NCBI GenBank assembly: GCA_963839095.1
Contig: CAWIUF010000025.1
Location: forward strand, 1 to 64,000
Origin: Palsa-504 sp963839095
Lineage (GTDB): Bacteria; Actinomycetota; Actinomycetes; Streptosporangiales; Streptosporangiaceae
DNA length: 64,000 nt
Direction: 5' to 3'
Below the pieces are notes generated by a model. That model did not search any database. It worked only from the letters and a program-made list of their open reading frames with translations, and had not been told where the DNA came from. The translations under genes were made by a program, and so were the position numbers. Positions 43,409-51,728 of the stretch are shown here, one piece after another (position 1 is the first letter of the stretch; every line of letters begins with the position of its first letter).

Positions 43409-44331
43409 GGCGGGTCCCGGGTGAGGCTGAGGTAGGCCTCCTCGAGGCGGGGCGCGGTCACGGCCAGGCCGTCCAGGTCACCGAGGCCGTGCTCGGCAGC
43501 CCAGGCCAGCAGGAGCCGCAGGGTCATGGCCGCGTTGCCGGTCTGGCAGACCGACGCGGGCCCGGAGCAGGCCAGCTCGATCCCGTCCGGCGGCGGCACC
43601 TGCCCGCGGCGCAGCGCGGCCGGGGTGGTGAAGGAGATGCGGGTGGCCAGCCCGGTCCGGGCGGCGACCTGCGAGATGGTCCCGGCCAGCTCGATGCGGC
43701 CCGCCCGCACGATGGCGATCCGGTCGGCCAGGCGCTCGGCCTCGTCGAGGTAGTGCGTGGTGAGCAGGATCGTCTTGCCCAGGCCGCGCAGGTTCTCCAG
43801 GGCCGCCCAGCACCGGCGGCGGGCCTCGGGGTCGAAGCCGGTCGTCGGCTCGTCGAGGAAGATCAGGTCGGGATCGCCGGCCAGGGCCAGGGCGAAGTCC
43901 AGCCGGCGCCGCTGGCCGCCGGACAGCTTGCGGACCTGGGTGTTCGCGACCTCGCCGAGTTCGACGATCTCGAGCAGCTCGCCGAGCGGGCGGGGCGCCG
44001 GGTAGTAGGTCCGCCACAGGCCGATGAGCTCGGCCACCCGGGCCTGCCGGGGAAATCCGCACTCCTGCAGGACCATCCCGACCCGCTCGCGCAGCCGGAC
44101 CGGCTGGGCCGCCGGGTTGATGCCGAGGACCCTGACCTGGCCGGCCGACGGCACCCGGAAGCCCTCGAGGATCTCCAGGGTGGTGGTCTTGCCCGCGCCG
44201 TTGGGGCCGAGCAGGCAGAACACCTCGCCGTAGCGGACGTCGAAATCCACGCCGTGCAGGACCTCGGTGCCGCCGAAACTCATCCGCAGGCCGGCCACCT
44301 GGACGGCCGCGTCCCCGGCCAGGCCGGTCAT
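43405..44331 (-). CDS. ABC exporter ATP-binding protein
   Basis: The 308-residue DrrA/CcmA-type ATPase has Walker A LLGPNGAGKTTTLEIL near residue 42, signature KLSGGQRRRLDFALAL, Walker B LIFLDEPTTGFDP and the switch His in LLTTHYLDEAERLADR. The C-terminal 90 residues form the regulatory extension typical of ABC-2 exporters. The ATG at 44331 (MTGLAGDAAVQV) fits the family; the ORF's longer upstream reading overlaps the divergent AraC gene. It is coupled to the permease gene. Confidence 0.88.
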   Translation of the reverse strand: MTGLAGDAAVQVAGLRMSFGGTEVLHGVDFDVRYGEVFCLLGPNGAGKTTTLEILEGFRVPSAGQVRVLGINPAAQPVRLRERVGMVLQECGFPRQARVAELIGLWRTYYPAPRPLGELLEIVELGEVANTQVRKLSGGQRRRLDFALALAGDPDLIFLDEPTTGFDPEARRRCWAALENLRGLGKTILLTTHYLDEAERLADRIAIVRAGRIELAGTISQVAARTGLATRISFTTPAALRRGQVPPPDGIELACSGPASVCQTGNAAMTLRLLLAWAAEHGLGDLDGLAVTAPRLEEAYLSLTRDPP

Positions 44332-44371
44332 GCGCGGATCACATAGGTAGGGTAAGGCGCGGGCGGATGGG

Positions 44372-44809
44372 GTGGTGAGGCTGAGGTCGGCGGACGTGTC
44401 GTCGCTGCGGATGCTGCGGCGGGCCAGGGACCGGATCGACCGCGAGTACGCGGAGCCGATCGGCATCCCGGCGCTGGCGGCCGGGGCCGGCTACTCGCGT
44501 GAGCACTTCATCCGCGCCTTCCGCGCGGCCTACGGGGAAACTCCCGGCCGCTACCGGACCCGGCGGCGGGTCGAGCGGGCCTGCGAGCTGCTCCGCTCGG
44601 CCAACCTGACCGTGACCGAGATCTGCCACCTGGTCGGCTTCACCAGCCTCGGCACGTTCAGCGCGCGGTTCGCCGAGATCACCGGCCTCTCCCCCACCGC
44701 CTACCGGCGCCAGGCGGCCGAACGGGGTGGCCCGGCGCCCATCCCCGGCTGCTTCGTGCTCATGTACCGGACCGGCCTGCCGGCGGCCAGGGAAGACATC
44801 ACTTCCTGA
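44372..44809 (+). CDS. AraC-family DNA-binding regulator (HTH domain only)
   Basis: The 145-residue protein consists almost entirely of an AraC double HTH: IPALAAGAGYSREHFIRAFR and VTEICHLVGFTSLGTFSARF, followed by EITGLSPTAYRR. No sensor domain is present. The following VOC gene starts 36 bases downstream on the same strand, and this AraC-VOC pairing is common in actinomycetes. It probably regulates that gene and perhaps the divergent ABC exporter. The GTG at 44372 is assumed; another GTG follows directly. Confidence 0.85.
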   Translation: MVRLRSADVSSLRMLRRARDRIDREYAEPIGIPALAAGAGYSREHFIRAFRAAYGETPGRYRTRRRVERACELLRSANLTVTEICHLVGFTSLGTFSARFAEITGLSPTAYRRQAAERGGPAPIPGCFVLMYRTGLPAAREDITS

Positions 44810-44845
44810 GAAGCGCGCCGCCGTCGCCGACCGTACAGTCGCAGC

Positions 44846-45340
44846 ATGATCACAGGAATCTCGATCGTGTCGGTCTGGGTGCTCGACCAGGACGCGGCCA
44901 AGGAGTTCTACGAGACCAAGCTCGGCTTCACCGTCACCACCGATGTCACGATGGACAACGGCATGCGCTGGCTGACCGTCCGGCCGCCCGGCAGCCAGGC
45001 CCAGGAACTGGTGCTGATGGACCCGCTGCACTCGATGCTGGACGAGGAGACCGCGCAGCAGGTCCGGGCGCTGGTCGCGAAGGGGGCGCTGTCGCCCGGG
45101 GTGATGGCGACCACGGACTGCAAGGGCGACTACGACGCGCTGGCCGGGCGCGGCGTCGAGTTCACCCAGGAACCGGCCGAGCGGCCCTACGGGGTCGAGG
45201 CCGTCATGCGCGACGACTCGGGCAACTGGTTCAGCTTCACCCAGCGCAAGTTGCTCGGAGGGGCAGGCCTGAGCCTGGCCGCCAATTCCGCACTGCGGAG
45301 GGCGAAGGCGGTCCAGCCGGGCGGGGACCGCTCGAGGTAA
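44846..45340 (+). CDS. VOC/glyoxalase superfamily protein with extended C-terminus
   Basis: Residues 1-133 form one VOC domain with two beta-alpha-beta-beta-beta modules: ISIVSVWVLDQDAAKEFYET, LGFTVTTDVTMDNGMRWLTV, GVMATTDCKGDYDALAGRGV and the end MRDDSGNWFSFTQR. The usual protein stops there. Here about 30 further codons run across the 3' end of the converging GIY-YIG gene, so an ancestral stop may have been lost. VOC enzymes bind a metal and act on small electrophiles or antibiotics. Confidence 0.82.
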   Translation: MITGISIVSVWVLDQDAAKEFYETKLGFTVTTDVTMDNGMRWLTVRPPGSQAQELVLMDPLHSMLDEETAQQVRALVAKGALSPGVMATTDCKGDYDALAGRGVEFTQEPAERPYGVEAVMRDDSGNWFSFTQRKLLGGAGLSLAANSALRRAKAVQPGGDRSR

Positions 45341-46180
45341 CGGCGGGCGGCGGCGGCCGTGCAGGGGCGCTGCCGCCAGCCCGACAGCCGGCCGCCGCGG
45401 ATCTCGAAGCAGACCAGGACGCCGCCGGCCCAGCCGTACACGTCGGCGTCGGGGAGGTCGCGCTGGTCCCCGGTGACCTTCTGCTCGGCGGTGATCCAGT
45501 CCACGGCCTCGAGCTCGGCCTGCAGCTTCGCGGCGAACTCGAAGGCCAGCGCGGTGGCCGCCGCGGCGCGGCGGCGCGGTCAGGTCCGCGCGCAGCGCCG
45601 CCACCGCGGCCTGGTCCCGGTCCAGCACGGCGGCGATGTCCCGGGCCAGCCCGGCCCGCGCTCCGGGTGCGACGCCGCGGACCAGGGCCAGCTCGCGCCC
45701 GGTCCCGGCCTGGTGGTCGGCGGCGTGGCCGAGCGGCAGCACCCGGTTCAGCCCGGACACCGCGTCACGGACCTTCTGGCCGCCCAGGTAGGGGCCGAAG
45801 TCACCGGGCGCCGGCTGGCGCACCACGGTCAGGCCGGGGGCGCGCGGGGACGCGCTGAGCCGGATCCAGACCTCGGCTTCCTGTCCGCCCGGGCTGCGGT
45901 TCCACGGCGGGAGGCGCCGTTCGAGCAGGTTCCGCTCCAGCCAGGCGGCCTCGTGCGCGGAGTCGCACGGCACCGCCTCGACCCGGGCGATCCGGGCCAC
46001 CATCGGGGCCAGGTGGACCCGGTCGCCGAGGTCGCGCCAGTACGACTGGACCCGGCGGCGCAGGCTGACCGCGCGGCCGATGTACAGGACCCGGCCGGCC
46101 TGGTCGCGGAAGCGGTAGACGCCCGGAGTCAGCGGGAGCGCGGCCGCGGCCCGGGCCGCCGGGATGTCCGCGGAGCCCAT
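45187..46180 (-). CDS. UvrC N-terminal-like GIY-YIG endonuclease (one frameshift)
   Basis: The first frame starts with LPLTPGVYRFRDQAGRVLYI and GRAVSLRRRVQSYW, the GIY-YIG nuclease of UvrC/Cho-like proteins, followed by the conserved LLERRLPPWN-type region. Near 45560-45582, in a CG-rich run, the frame shifts. It continues as LAFEFAAKLQAELEAVDWIT (a UvrB-binding-like helix), then AEQKVTG and VYGWAGGVLVCFEIRGGRL. Total length is 3n+1, which fits one inserted base. The reading overlaps the VOC gene tail-to-tail by about 150 bases, so the real stop may lie earlier. A DNA incision role is inferred from the family. Confidence 0.72.
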
Positions 46181-46342
46181 CACCTGAGCCCACCGCAACC
46201 GGGGGGCCGACGTCAAGAGGGCTCGCTGGAGCCGGGGCGGATACCGGGCTCGTTCGGGATAAAAAGGGTCGTGACCGCGAACCCGGGTGCGTCGGTCCGT
46301 GCGGCGGTGCATGCGGGACGGGCCCTGCTCTACAGTTTGTCC

Positions 46343-46996
46343 ATGGCGGAATCGGAACCCGGCGGTGAGATCGCCCGCAGCGAGTTGCGCGCCTCGCACG
46401 AAGACCGGGACCGGGTGGTCGAACTGCTGCGGGTCTCGGCCGGAGACGGGCGGCTGACCGCGGAGGAACTCGACGAGCGGCTGGAACGGGCCATGACCGC
46501 GCGGACCTACGGCGAGCTGTCCCGGCTGGTCGCTGACCTGCCCGTACAGGGCGGGCCGGTGGCGGTCCCGGCCCCGGCGGCGGTGGCCCGGGCCAAGGAC
46601 GTGGTGCGCATCGACACCCGCAGCGGGCACGTCAAGCGGGTCGACCGCTGGGTCGTGCCGCAGCGGATGGAAGTCAAGGTGACCAGCGGCAGCGTGCTGC
46701 TCGACTTCACCCAGGCGCAGATCACGCAGCCCACGCTCAAGCTCGACGTCGACGTGCGCAGCGGGCACGTCCGGCTGCTGACCAGGCCGGGGATCGTGGT
46801 GGACGCCGACGAGGTGGTCATCCGCAGCGGCCACGTCCGGGTGAAGTCGCCGTGGAGTCACGACGTCCCGGTCCAGCTGCACATCGAGGTGAGCGGCAAG
46901 GTGGGCAGCGGGCACTTCGTGGCCCGGCCGCGGAACCGGAACCTGTGGCAGTGGCTGACCAGGCAGCCCAAGCCGTACGCGATCACCGCGCGCTGA
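46343..46996 (+). CDS. DUF1707 domain protein
   Basis: The 217-residue cytoplasmic protein begins with a DUF1707 domain: SELRASHEDRDRVVELLRVS, AGDGRLTAEELDERLERAMT, ARTYGELSRLVADLP. The C-terminal half has repeated SGHVKRV/SGSVLLDF/SGHVRLL/SGHVRVK/SGHFVAR units predicted to form a beta-helix-like DUF4097-type sheet. There are no membrane segments. The family is thought to be regulatory, but its function is unknown. The ATG at 46343 gives the family start; longer upstream readings are shadows. Confidence 0.8.
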   Translation: MAESEPGGEIARSELRASHEDRDRVVELLRVSAGDGRLTAEELDERLERAMTARTYGELSRLVADLPVQGGPVAVPAPAAVARAKDVVRIDTRSGHVKRVDRWVVPQRMEVKVTSGSVLLDFTQAQITQPTLKLDVDVRSGHVRLLTRPGIVVDADEVVIRSGHVRVKSPWSHDVPVQLHIEVSGKVGSGHFVARPRNRNLWQWLTRQPKPYAITAR

Positions 46997-47084
46997 CCTT
47001 GGATTGAGCGCCGTACCCCGAATCCGGCGGCGCTAAGGTGGGCTGCACTGGTGATGCGAGCTGATGCGGGAGTACGACCGGACA

Positions 47085-47822
47085 ATGCCTACCCGACTGG
47101 TGCACCTAGTTGTCGACGCGGCCGACCCCGGCCGGCTGGCCCGGTTCTGGGCCGAGGCGCTGGGCTGGGAGGTAGGCGACGAGGAGCCCGACGAGGTGGA
47201 CGTGTGGCCGCCGGGCTTCAGCTACCCGGACTCCTCGGCGCTGCCGCTGGTGTTCGTGCCGGTGCCTGAGCCGAAGACCGGCAAGAACCGGGTGCACCTG
47301 GACCTGGCCACCGAGTCCCGCAAGCACCACAAGGCCGAGGTGAAGCGGCTGCGGGCCCTGGGCGCGGTGCGCGTCGATATCGGCCAGGGGGACGTCCCGT
47401 GGACCGTGCTGGCCGACCCGGAGGGCAACGAGTTCTGCGTGCTGGAGCCGCGGAAGGTCTACCGGGACACCGGGCCGGTCGCCGCGGTGGTCGCCGACTG
47501 CGCCGACCCGGCCGCCGTGGCGGCGTTCTGGGCGCTGGCCACCGGCTGGAAGCCCGCGAACTCCACCGATATCGGGGTGTCGCTGCGGTCCCCCGACGGG
47601 CTCGGGCCGTTCCTGGAGCTGCTGCCGTCGCTGGACCGCAAGGCCGTCAAGAACCGGATCCACCTGGACGTGGCCCCCTACCAGGACGAGGACCACGCCG
47701 CGGCGGTCCGGGCGCTGACCGACGCGGGCGCGGCGCCGATCGACATCGGCCAGGGAGACGTGCCGTGGACCGTGCTGGCCGACCCGGAAGGCAGCGAGTT
47801 CTGCGTGTCGTCACCCCGCTGA
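47085..47822 (+). CDS. Two-domain VOC/glyoxalase-like protein
   Basis: The 245-residue protein carries two Glyoxalase_6-type domains in tandem. The first runs from RLVHLVVDAADPGRLARFWA to VPWTVLADPEGNEFCVLEP; the second runs from VAAVVADCADPAAVAAFWAL to VPWTVLADPEGSEFCVSSP. The repeated stretch DIGQGDVPWTVLADPEG is identical in both halves, showing internal duplication. The ATG at 47085 is preferred (MPTRLVHL); the ATG at 47064 is possible. The substrate is unknown; such proteins are often linked to antibiotic or toxin binding. Confidence 0.83.
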   Translation: MPTRLVHLVVDAADPGRLARFWAEALGWEVGDEEPDEVDVWPPGFSYPDSSALPLVFVPVPEPKTGKNRVHLDLATESRKHHKAEVKRLRALGAVRVDIGQGDVPWTVLADPEGNEFCVLEPRKVYRDTGPVAAVVADCADPAAVAAFWALATGWKPANSTDIGVSLRSPDGLGPFLELLPSLDRKAVKNRIHLDVAPYQDEDHAAAVRALTDAGAAPIDIGQGDVPWTVLADPEGSEFCVSSPR

Positions 47823-47829
47823 CGCCGTC

Positions 47830-48420
47830 GTGACGCCCGCCGAGGCCAGGACCCTCGCCGCGATCCAGGCCGAACTGGCCCGGCTGGTCCGCTACGACGA
47901 CGAGTCGGTCGTGCACCAGGCGTGGATCAGGCAGCGCTATGACCGCGGGGCGGCGGCCAGCTACGCTCCCGCCCGGACGATGGCGGTGCGGACGGCCTGG
48001 CACGAGGCCGGCCACGCGGTCGCCGCGCTGGCCGTCGGGGCGCGCTTCAGCTCGGCCAGCATCCGGCACGGCTCGGCCAGCCAGGGCCGGGTGCACGCCA
48101 TCGGGGGCAGCGGCGACCGCGGGTTCGTCATCGACGCGGCGGGCCAGCTCGCCGAGCAGCTGCGGGACTGGTCCCTGCTAGCCGGTGACGACGAGCTGCG
48201 GGCCTGGCTGACGGCCTGGCGCGCCGACGGCGGCGACGCCCGCCGGTTCCGGACCGGGATCGCCGCCCGCTTCGGCGGTGACGAGGTGGCGGCGTGGCGG
48301 TACTGCGAGCAGGCGCTGACCCCGCTGCGGCCGCGGATCCGCGAGGTGGCCCGGGCGCTGCTCGTGCACCCGCGGTACCTGCCGTACGCGGTGGTCGCGG
48401 CCGTGGCCGACAGCGCCTGA
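47830..48420 (+). CDS. Protein with HEAGH zinc-metallopeptidase-like motif
   Basis: A 196-residue soluble protein. Residues 55-75 read AVRTAWHEAGHAVAALAVGA, the HExxH pattern of the FtsH/M41-type catalytic helix, followed by ARFSSASIRHGSASQGRV, a strand like that after the FtsH active site. There is no AAA domain, membrane segment or clear third zinc ligand (a later Asp in GDDELRAW could serve). The GTG start lies seven bases after the VOC stop, so they are probably co-transcribed. Peptidase activity is unproven. Confidence 0.65.
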   Translation: MTPAEARTLAAIQAELARLVRYDDESVVHQAWIRQRYDRGAAASYAPARTMAVRTAWHEAGHAVAALAVGARFSSASIRHGSASQGRVHAIGGSGDRGFVIDAAGQLAEQLRDWSLLAGDDELRAWLTAWRADGGDARRFRTGIAARFGGDEVAAWRYCEQALTPLRPRIREVARALLVHPRYLPYAVVAAVADSA

Positions 48421-48425
48421 CCGGC

Positions 48426-49055
48426 TTACAAGGACCGGTACCAGTCGGGGAAGCCGTCCAGCGAGCCGAGCACCACCTCGGCGCCCGCGCGCGTCAGGTC
48501 CTCGCCGGTGAACGAGCCGGTCGTCACGCCGACCGCCCGGACGCCGGCCTGGACCGCGGCGGCCATGTCCGGCGGGGTGTCGCCGACGTAGGCGATCGCC
48601 GCCACGCGCTGCAGCACCTCCGCTTTCTCCGGGCCGTGGACCAGGGTGAACAGCTCGTCGGCGGACAGCCCGACCGCCCGCAGGCTCGGGCCGACCGACA
48701 CCGGGTGCTTGGCCGTGATGATGATCACCGGCTGGCCCGCGGCCCGCACCGCGGCCAGCGCCTCGTGCGCGCCGGGCAGGATCGTCGTCATCCGCTCGGC
48801 CAGCTGCAGGTAGTGCCGCCGGTAGATGCCGGCCGCCGCGTCGATCCGTTCGGGCGGGAACCAGTACGCCAGCTCGTCGTCCAGCTTGATGCCGAGGCGC
48901 CGGTCGACCGCGGTCAGGTCGATGGCGGTCCCGGTCTCGCGGCCGACTTCGGCGAACGAGGCCAAGATGGCCGGGCGCGAGTTGATCAGCGTCATGTCCA
49001 GGTCGAACCCGATTGGTCCGGGCTGGCCCCGGCCCCGGCCAGCGGCGATGTCCAT
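48426..49055 (-). CDS. HAD-superfamily hydrolase
   Basis: The 209-residue phosphatase-like HAD protein has motif I FDLDMTLINSRP with the nucleophile Asp, motif II near VIIITAKHP (Thr), motif III Lys around HGPEKAEVL and motif IV AYVGDTPPDM. A helical cap lies between motifs I and II, as in phosphoglycolate-phosphatase-like enzymes. Motif I has D-x-D-M-T, so phosphatase chemistry is plausible. The ATG at 49055 follows the MFS gene closely on the same strand, suggesting co-transcription. Confidence 0.85.
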   Translation of the reverse strand: MDIAAGRGRGQPGPIGFDLDMTLINSRPAILASFAEVGRETGTAIDLTAVDRRLGIKLDDELAYWFPPERIDAAAGIYRRHYLQLAERMTTILPGAHEALAAVRAAGQPVIIITAKHPVSVGPSLRAVGLSADELFTLVHGPEKAEVLQRVAAIAYVGDTPPDMAAAVQAGVRAVGVTTGSFTGEDLTRAGAEVVLGSLDGFPDWYRSL

Positions 49056-49066
49056 GATCCCCGACT

Positions 49067-50386
49067 CTATGTCTTCGCTGCCGCCGGCCGGCCGGGAGCC
49101 GTCCGGGCGCTTGTGACGGTGCGGAGCGCGGGGGCCAGCAGCGGCAGCAGCGCGAGGGCCAGGGCGGAGCAGGCGATCGCCAGCATGGCTCCGCGCACGC
49201 CGATGCCGCCGGCCAGCACCCCGCCGGTCGCGCTGCCGAGCGGGAAACCGAGCGAGGAGATCGTCATGCGCGCGCCGGCGACACGGCTGAGGACCTCGCG
49301 GGGAACGAGTCGCTGCATCAGCGTGCGCTCGAAGACGTAGTACGGTCCCCAGGCGAAGGTGGCCAGGCCGAGCAGGACGGCCGCGACGGCCAGGCCGGGC
49401 GCGAGGCACAGCAACGCGAACCAGGGCGCACCGGCGGCGATGACAACGGCGAGCCGCCGGGACGGCGGCAGGCGGCCGGACAGGCCCGGTCCGGCCAGCA
49501 CGCCGAGCAGCGCCCCGGCCCCGGCAGCCGACACCAGCACGCCGTACCCGGTCGAGCCGGCGTGCAGGAGCGTCCGGGCGTACACCGGGTAGAGCACGGT
49601 GGCCACCCCGTCGAAGAAGAGCATGCCGAACCCGCAGGCGGTGATCACGAGCACGGCGGGAAACCGGAGCAGGATCCCGAGGCCCAGCCGGTCGTGTGCA
49701 GGTGCGGGCTCGGCCTGGGCTGGCTCGGCCTGGGCTGGCTCGGACAGGGCTGGCTCGGACAGGGCTGGCTCGGACAGGGCTGGCTCGGACGGGTGGTCGA
49801 GGGAGGGCAGGCTGAGGCAGATGGCGGTCATGACCGCGAAGCTGCCCGCGTCCAGCAGCAGGGCGAGCGGCGCGCCGACGGTGGCCACGATCAGCCCGGC
49901 CGCGGCCGGGCCGGCGATGGCCGCGAGTTCCCAGTTGGCCGAGAGCAGCGAGTTGGCCGCGTCGAGCTGCTCGTCCGCCACCAGGCGCGGTACCAGCGCC
50001 GACTCGGCCACCTCGGTCACCGCGGACAGCAGCGCGCTGACCGCGGCGATCCCGTACAGGTCGGCGACGACCAGGTGGTGCTGCCAGAGCAAGACGGGGA
50101 CGGCCGCGATCAGCAGGCCGCGGGCCGCGTTGTCGGCGGCCAGCAGCAGGCGCGGCCGGGCCCCGTCCAGCAGGCGCCCGGCCACCGGCCCGCTGACGAT
50201 CCGCGGCAGCCCGAAGCACATCAGGACCACGCCCAGCTGAACCGGCCCGGCGATGCCGAGCACGACCCAGGACAGCGCGACCAGGGTGAAGGCGTCGCCG
50301 GCGCGCGAGATCATCATCCCGAGCCAGAACCGGCGGAACGCCTGCTGGCGGAGTACCCGCCGGGCGCCGGTGAGTGTCTGGCGCAT
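49067..50386 (-). CDS. MFS transporter (EntS/MFS_3-like)
   Basis: The 439-residue transporter has about twelve hydrophobic segments. It begins RRVLRQQAFRRFWLGMMISR then AGDAFTLVALSWVV, typical of the EntS/tetracycline-like MFS_3 group. The central cytoplasmic loop carries tandem PALSE/PAQAE pentapeptides encoded by a 15-base repeat at about 49735-49795. The second half contains GYGVLVSAAGAGALLGVLAG. It probably exports a small molecule. The HAD gene lies 12 bases downstream. Confidence 0.85.
   Translation of the reverse strand: MRQTLTGARRVLRQQAFRRFWLGMMISRAGDAFTLVALSWVVLGIAGPVQLGVVLMCFGLPRIVSGPVAGRLLDGARPRLLLAADNAARGLLIAAVPVLLWQHHLVVADLYGIAAVSALLSAVTEVAESALVPRLVADEQLDAANSLLSANWELAAIAGPAAAGLIVATVGAPLALLLDAGSFAVMTAICLSLPSLDHPSEPALSEPALSEPALSEPAQAEPAQAEPAPAHDRLGLGILLRFPAVLVITACGFGMLFFDGVATVLYPVYARTLLHAGSTGYGVLVSAAGAGALLGVLAGPGLSGRLPPSRRLAVVIAAGAPWFALLCLAPGLAVAAVLLGLATFAWGPYYVFERTLMQRLVPREVLSRVAGARMTISSLGFPLGSATGGVLAGGIGVRGAMLAIACSALALALLPLLAPALRTVTSARTAPGRPAAAKT
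49735..49795. repeat. 15-bp tandem repeat inside the MFS gene
   Basis: The unit GGCTCGGACAGGGCT and its variant GGCTCGGCCTGGGCT recur about five times in phase, encoding repeated Ser/Gln-Glu-Pro-Ala units in the cytoplasmic loop. Copy number could vary without a frameshift because the unit is a multiple of three. Confidence 0.7.
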
Positions 50387-50417
50387 TCTTCCGCCTCCCC
50401 GGGTTACTGTGCCGTTT

Positions 50418-50762
50418 ATGACGTGGGAGAGCCTGCTGGCCTACTGCCTGGCCAAGCCGGGTGCCTGGCAGGACGAGCCCTGGGAGGGCGACGTCGTGGC
50501 CAAGGTCGGCGCCAAGATCTTCGCGTTCCTCGGCTCGGGTGATGCTCCTTCCGTCGGCCTGAAGTGCGGGGCCAGCCGCGAGGCGGCCGACGAGTGGCTG
50601 GCGCGGTACCCCGATGACGCCTCGGTGATGGCCTACATCGGCCGGTCCGGGTGGAACACGCTGCGGATCGGCGGCGCGATTCCCGAGGACGAGCTGCTCG
50701 AGGCCATTGACGCCTCCTATTCGACTATTGTCAGCAAGCTGCCAAAGAAGGACCGTCCGTAA
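50418..50762 (+). CDS. MmcQ/YjbR family protein
   Basis: The 114-residue protein has the family pattern: LLAYCLAKPGAWQDEPW, then VAKVGAKIFAFLG, VGLKCGASREAADEWLARYP and WNTLRIGGAIPEDELLEAID. YjbR-like proteins fold like the phosphotransferase CyaY-like DNA-binding group; their function is poorly known. The length is standard. The ATG at 50418 is the only good start. It converges on the SDR gene across an AT-rich hairpin. Confidence 0.85.
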   Translation: MTWESLLAYCLAKPGAWQDEPWEGDVVAKVGAKIFAFLGSGDAPSVGLKCGASREAADEWLARYPDDASVMAYIGRSGWNTLRIGGAIPEDELLEAIDASYSTIVSKLPKKDRP

Positions 50763-50765
50763 CTA

Positions 50766-50806
50766 TACCGAATTGATGATCTTTATCAAACCGATTATCT
50801 TCGGTA
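50766..50806. terminator. AT-rich bidirectional hairpin between convergent genes
   Basis: TACCGAA (50766-50772) pairs with TTCGGTA (50800-50806), and an inner TTGAT/ATCAA can also pair. Runs of A and T on both sides fit a bidirectional terminator between the YjbR and SDR genes. The surrounding 100 bases are strikingly AT-rich for this genome. Confidence 0.55.
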
Positions 50807-50850
50807 ATTAATTATTAAAGCCGGCAATTTTAAAGCGCGTGACGAATTTA

Positions 50851-51606
50851 TTAATCAGGGACGGTGAACGCTTCGGTGATGCCGCCGTCGAGCGGCAGCG
50901 CGGCCGCGGTGATGAAGCCGGAGTCGTCGCTCGCGAGGAACGCGATGGCCCCGGCCGCCTCCGCCAGCGTGCCGAACCGCCCCATCGGCCAGTGCACCAG
51001 GCGCTTGTCCAGCGCGCCCGGGTTGCGCTCGAAGACCGCCCGCTGGCCCGGAGTATCGATCGGCCCGAACAGCACCGCATTGACCCGCACTCCGCTGCGC
51101 GCCAGCTGCACGCCGAGGTCCCTGCTCAGCTGCACGACGCCGGCCTTGGCGGCCGCGTATGCCATCTGGGCGGTCGCCGCCCCGATCCCGGCAAGGAAGG
51201 ACGCGGCGTTGATCACCGAGCCGCCGGCCGGGTCGGTGTCACGAAGCCGCGGAATGCCGTGCTTGCAGGAAAGGAAGATGCTCGTCAGGTTGGCATCGTG
51301 CACCCGGCGCCAGGTCTCGAGGCTGGTGTCGAGCGCGGAACGGTCGCCGCGGTCCATCAGCCCCATGTTGTTGTAAATGACATCGAGCCGCCCGTACCTT
51401 TGCACGACCTGCGCGTACATCGCCTCGACCTGCGGCTCGTCGGTCAGGTCGGCCTGCACCGCGTGGTCGCCGATGTCGTGCGCGGCCTGGTCGACTCCCA
51501 CGACCACGGCGCCCTCAGCGGTGAACCGCCCGGCTACCGCCCGGCCGATCTCGCTCGCGGCGCCGTTGATCACACAGACCTTGCCAGCGAGCCGTGACAC
51601 AGCCAC
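50851..51606 (-). CDS. Short-chain dehydrogenase/reductase
   Basis: The 251-residue classical SDR has the cofactor loop INGAASEIGRAVA, in which the last glycine of the usual GxxxGxG is kept. It also has DQAA near the NAD-specificity position, YNNMG for NNAG, a catalytic Ser in VINAASF and the YAAAK catalytic pair, and ends with PLDGGITEAFTVPD. The Asp after the second strand (VVVGVDQ) suggests NAD. The substrate is unknown. The start is GTG at 51606. Confidence 0.86.
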   Translation of the reverse strand: MAVSRLAGKVCVINGAASEIGRAVAGRFTAEGAVVVGVDQAAHDIGDHAVQADLTDEPQVEAMYAQVVQRYGRLDVIYNNMGLMDRGDRSALDTSLETWRRVHDANLTSIFLSCKHGIPRLRDTDPAGGSVINAASFLAGIGAATAQMAYAAAKAGVVQLSRDLGVQLARSGVRVNAVLFGPIDTPGQRAVFERNPGALDKRLVHWPMGRFGTLAEAAGAIAFLASDDSGFITAAALPLDGGITEAFTVPD

Positions 51607-51728
51607 CTCCAGATCGGTCCGGTGCTTCGCCTATGGCCTGGCGGACGGGGATAAAGCCTAGCGGAGCCAGTCCCGTATCCCGTTCGGGATAATGGTTTGG
51701 GGTCCCAGGGCCAGGGGAGGTGGGTGGC

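Noticed and set aside
41453..43435. 660-codon plus-strand frame covering the methyltransferase, OsmC and ABC permease region
   Set aside because: Only the OsmC part (42221-42493) is a real product; the rest is antisense shadow.
44339..46915. 858-codon minus-strand frame
   Set aside because: It mixes antisense of DUF1707 and AraC/VOC genes with the genuine GIY-YIG segment between 45560 and 46180.
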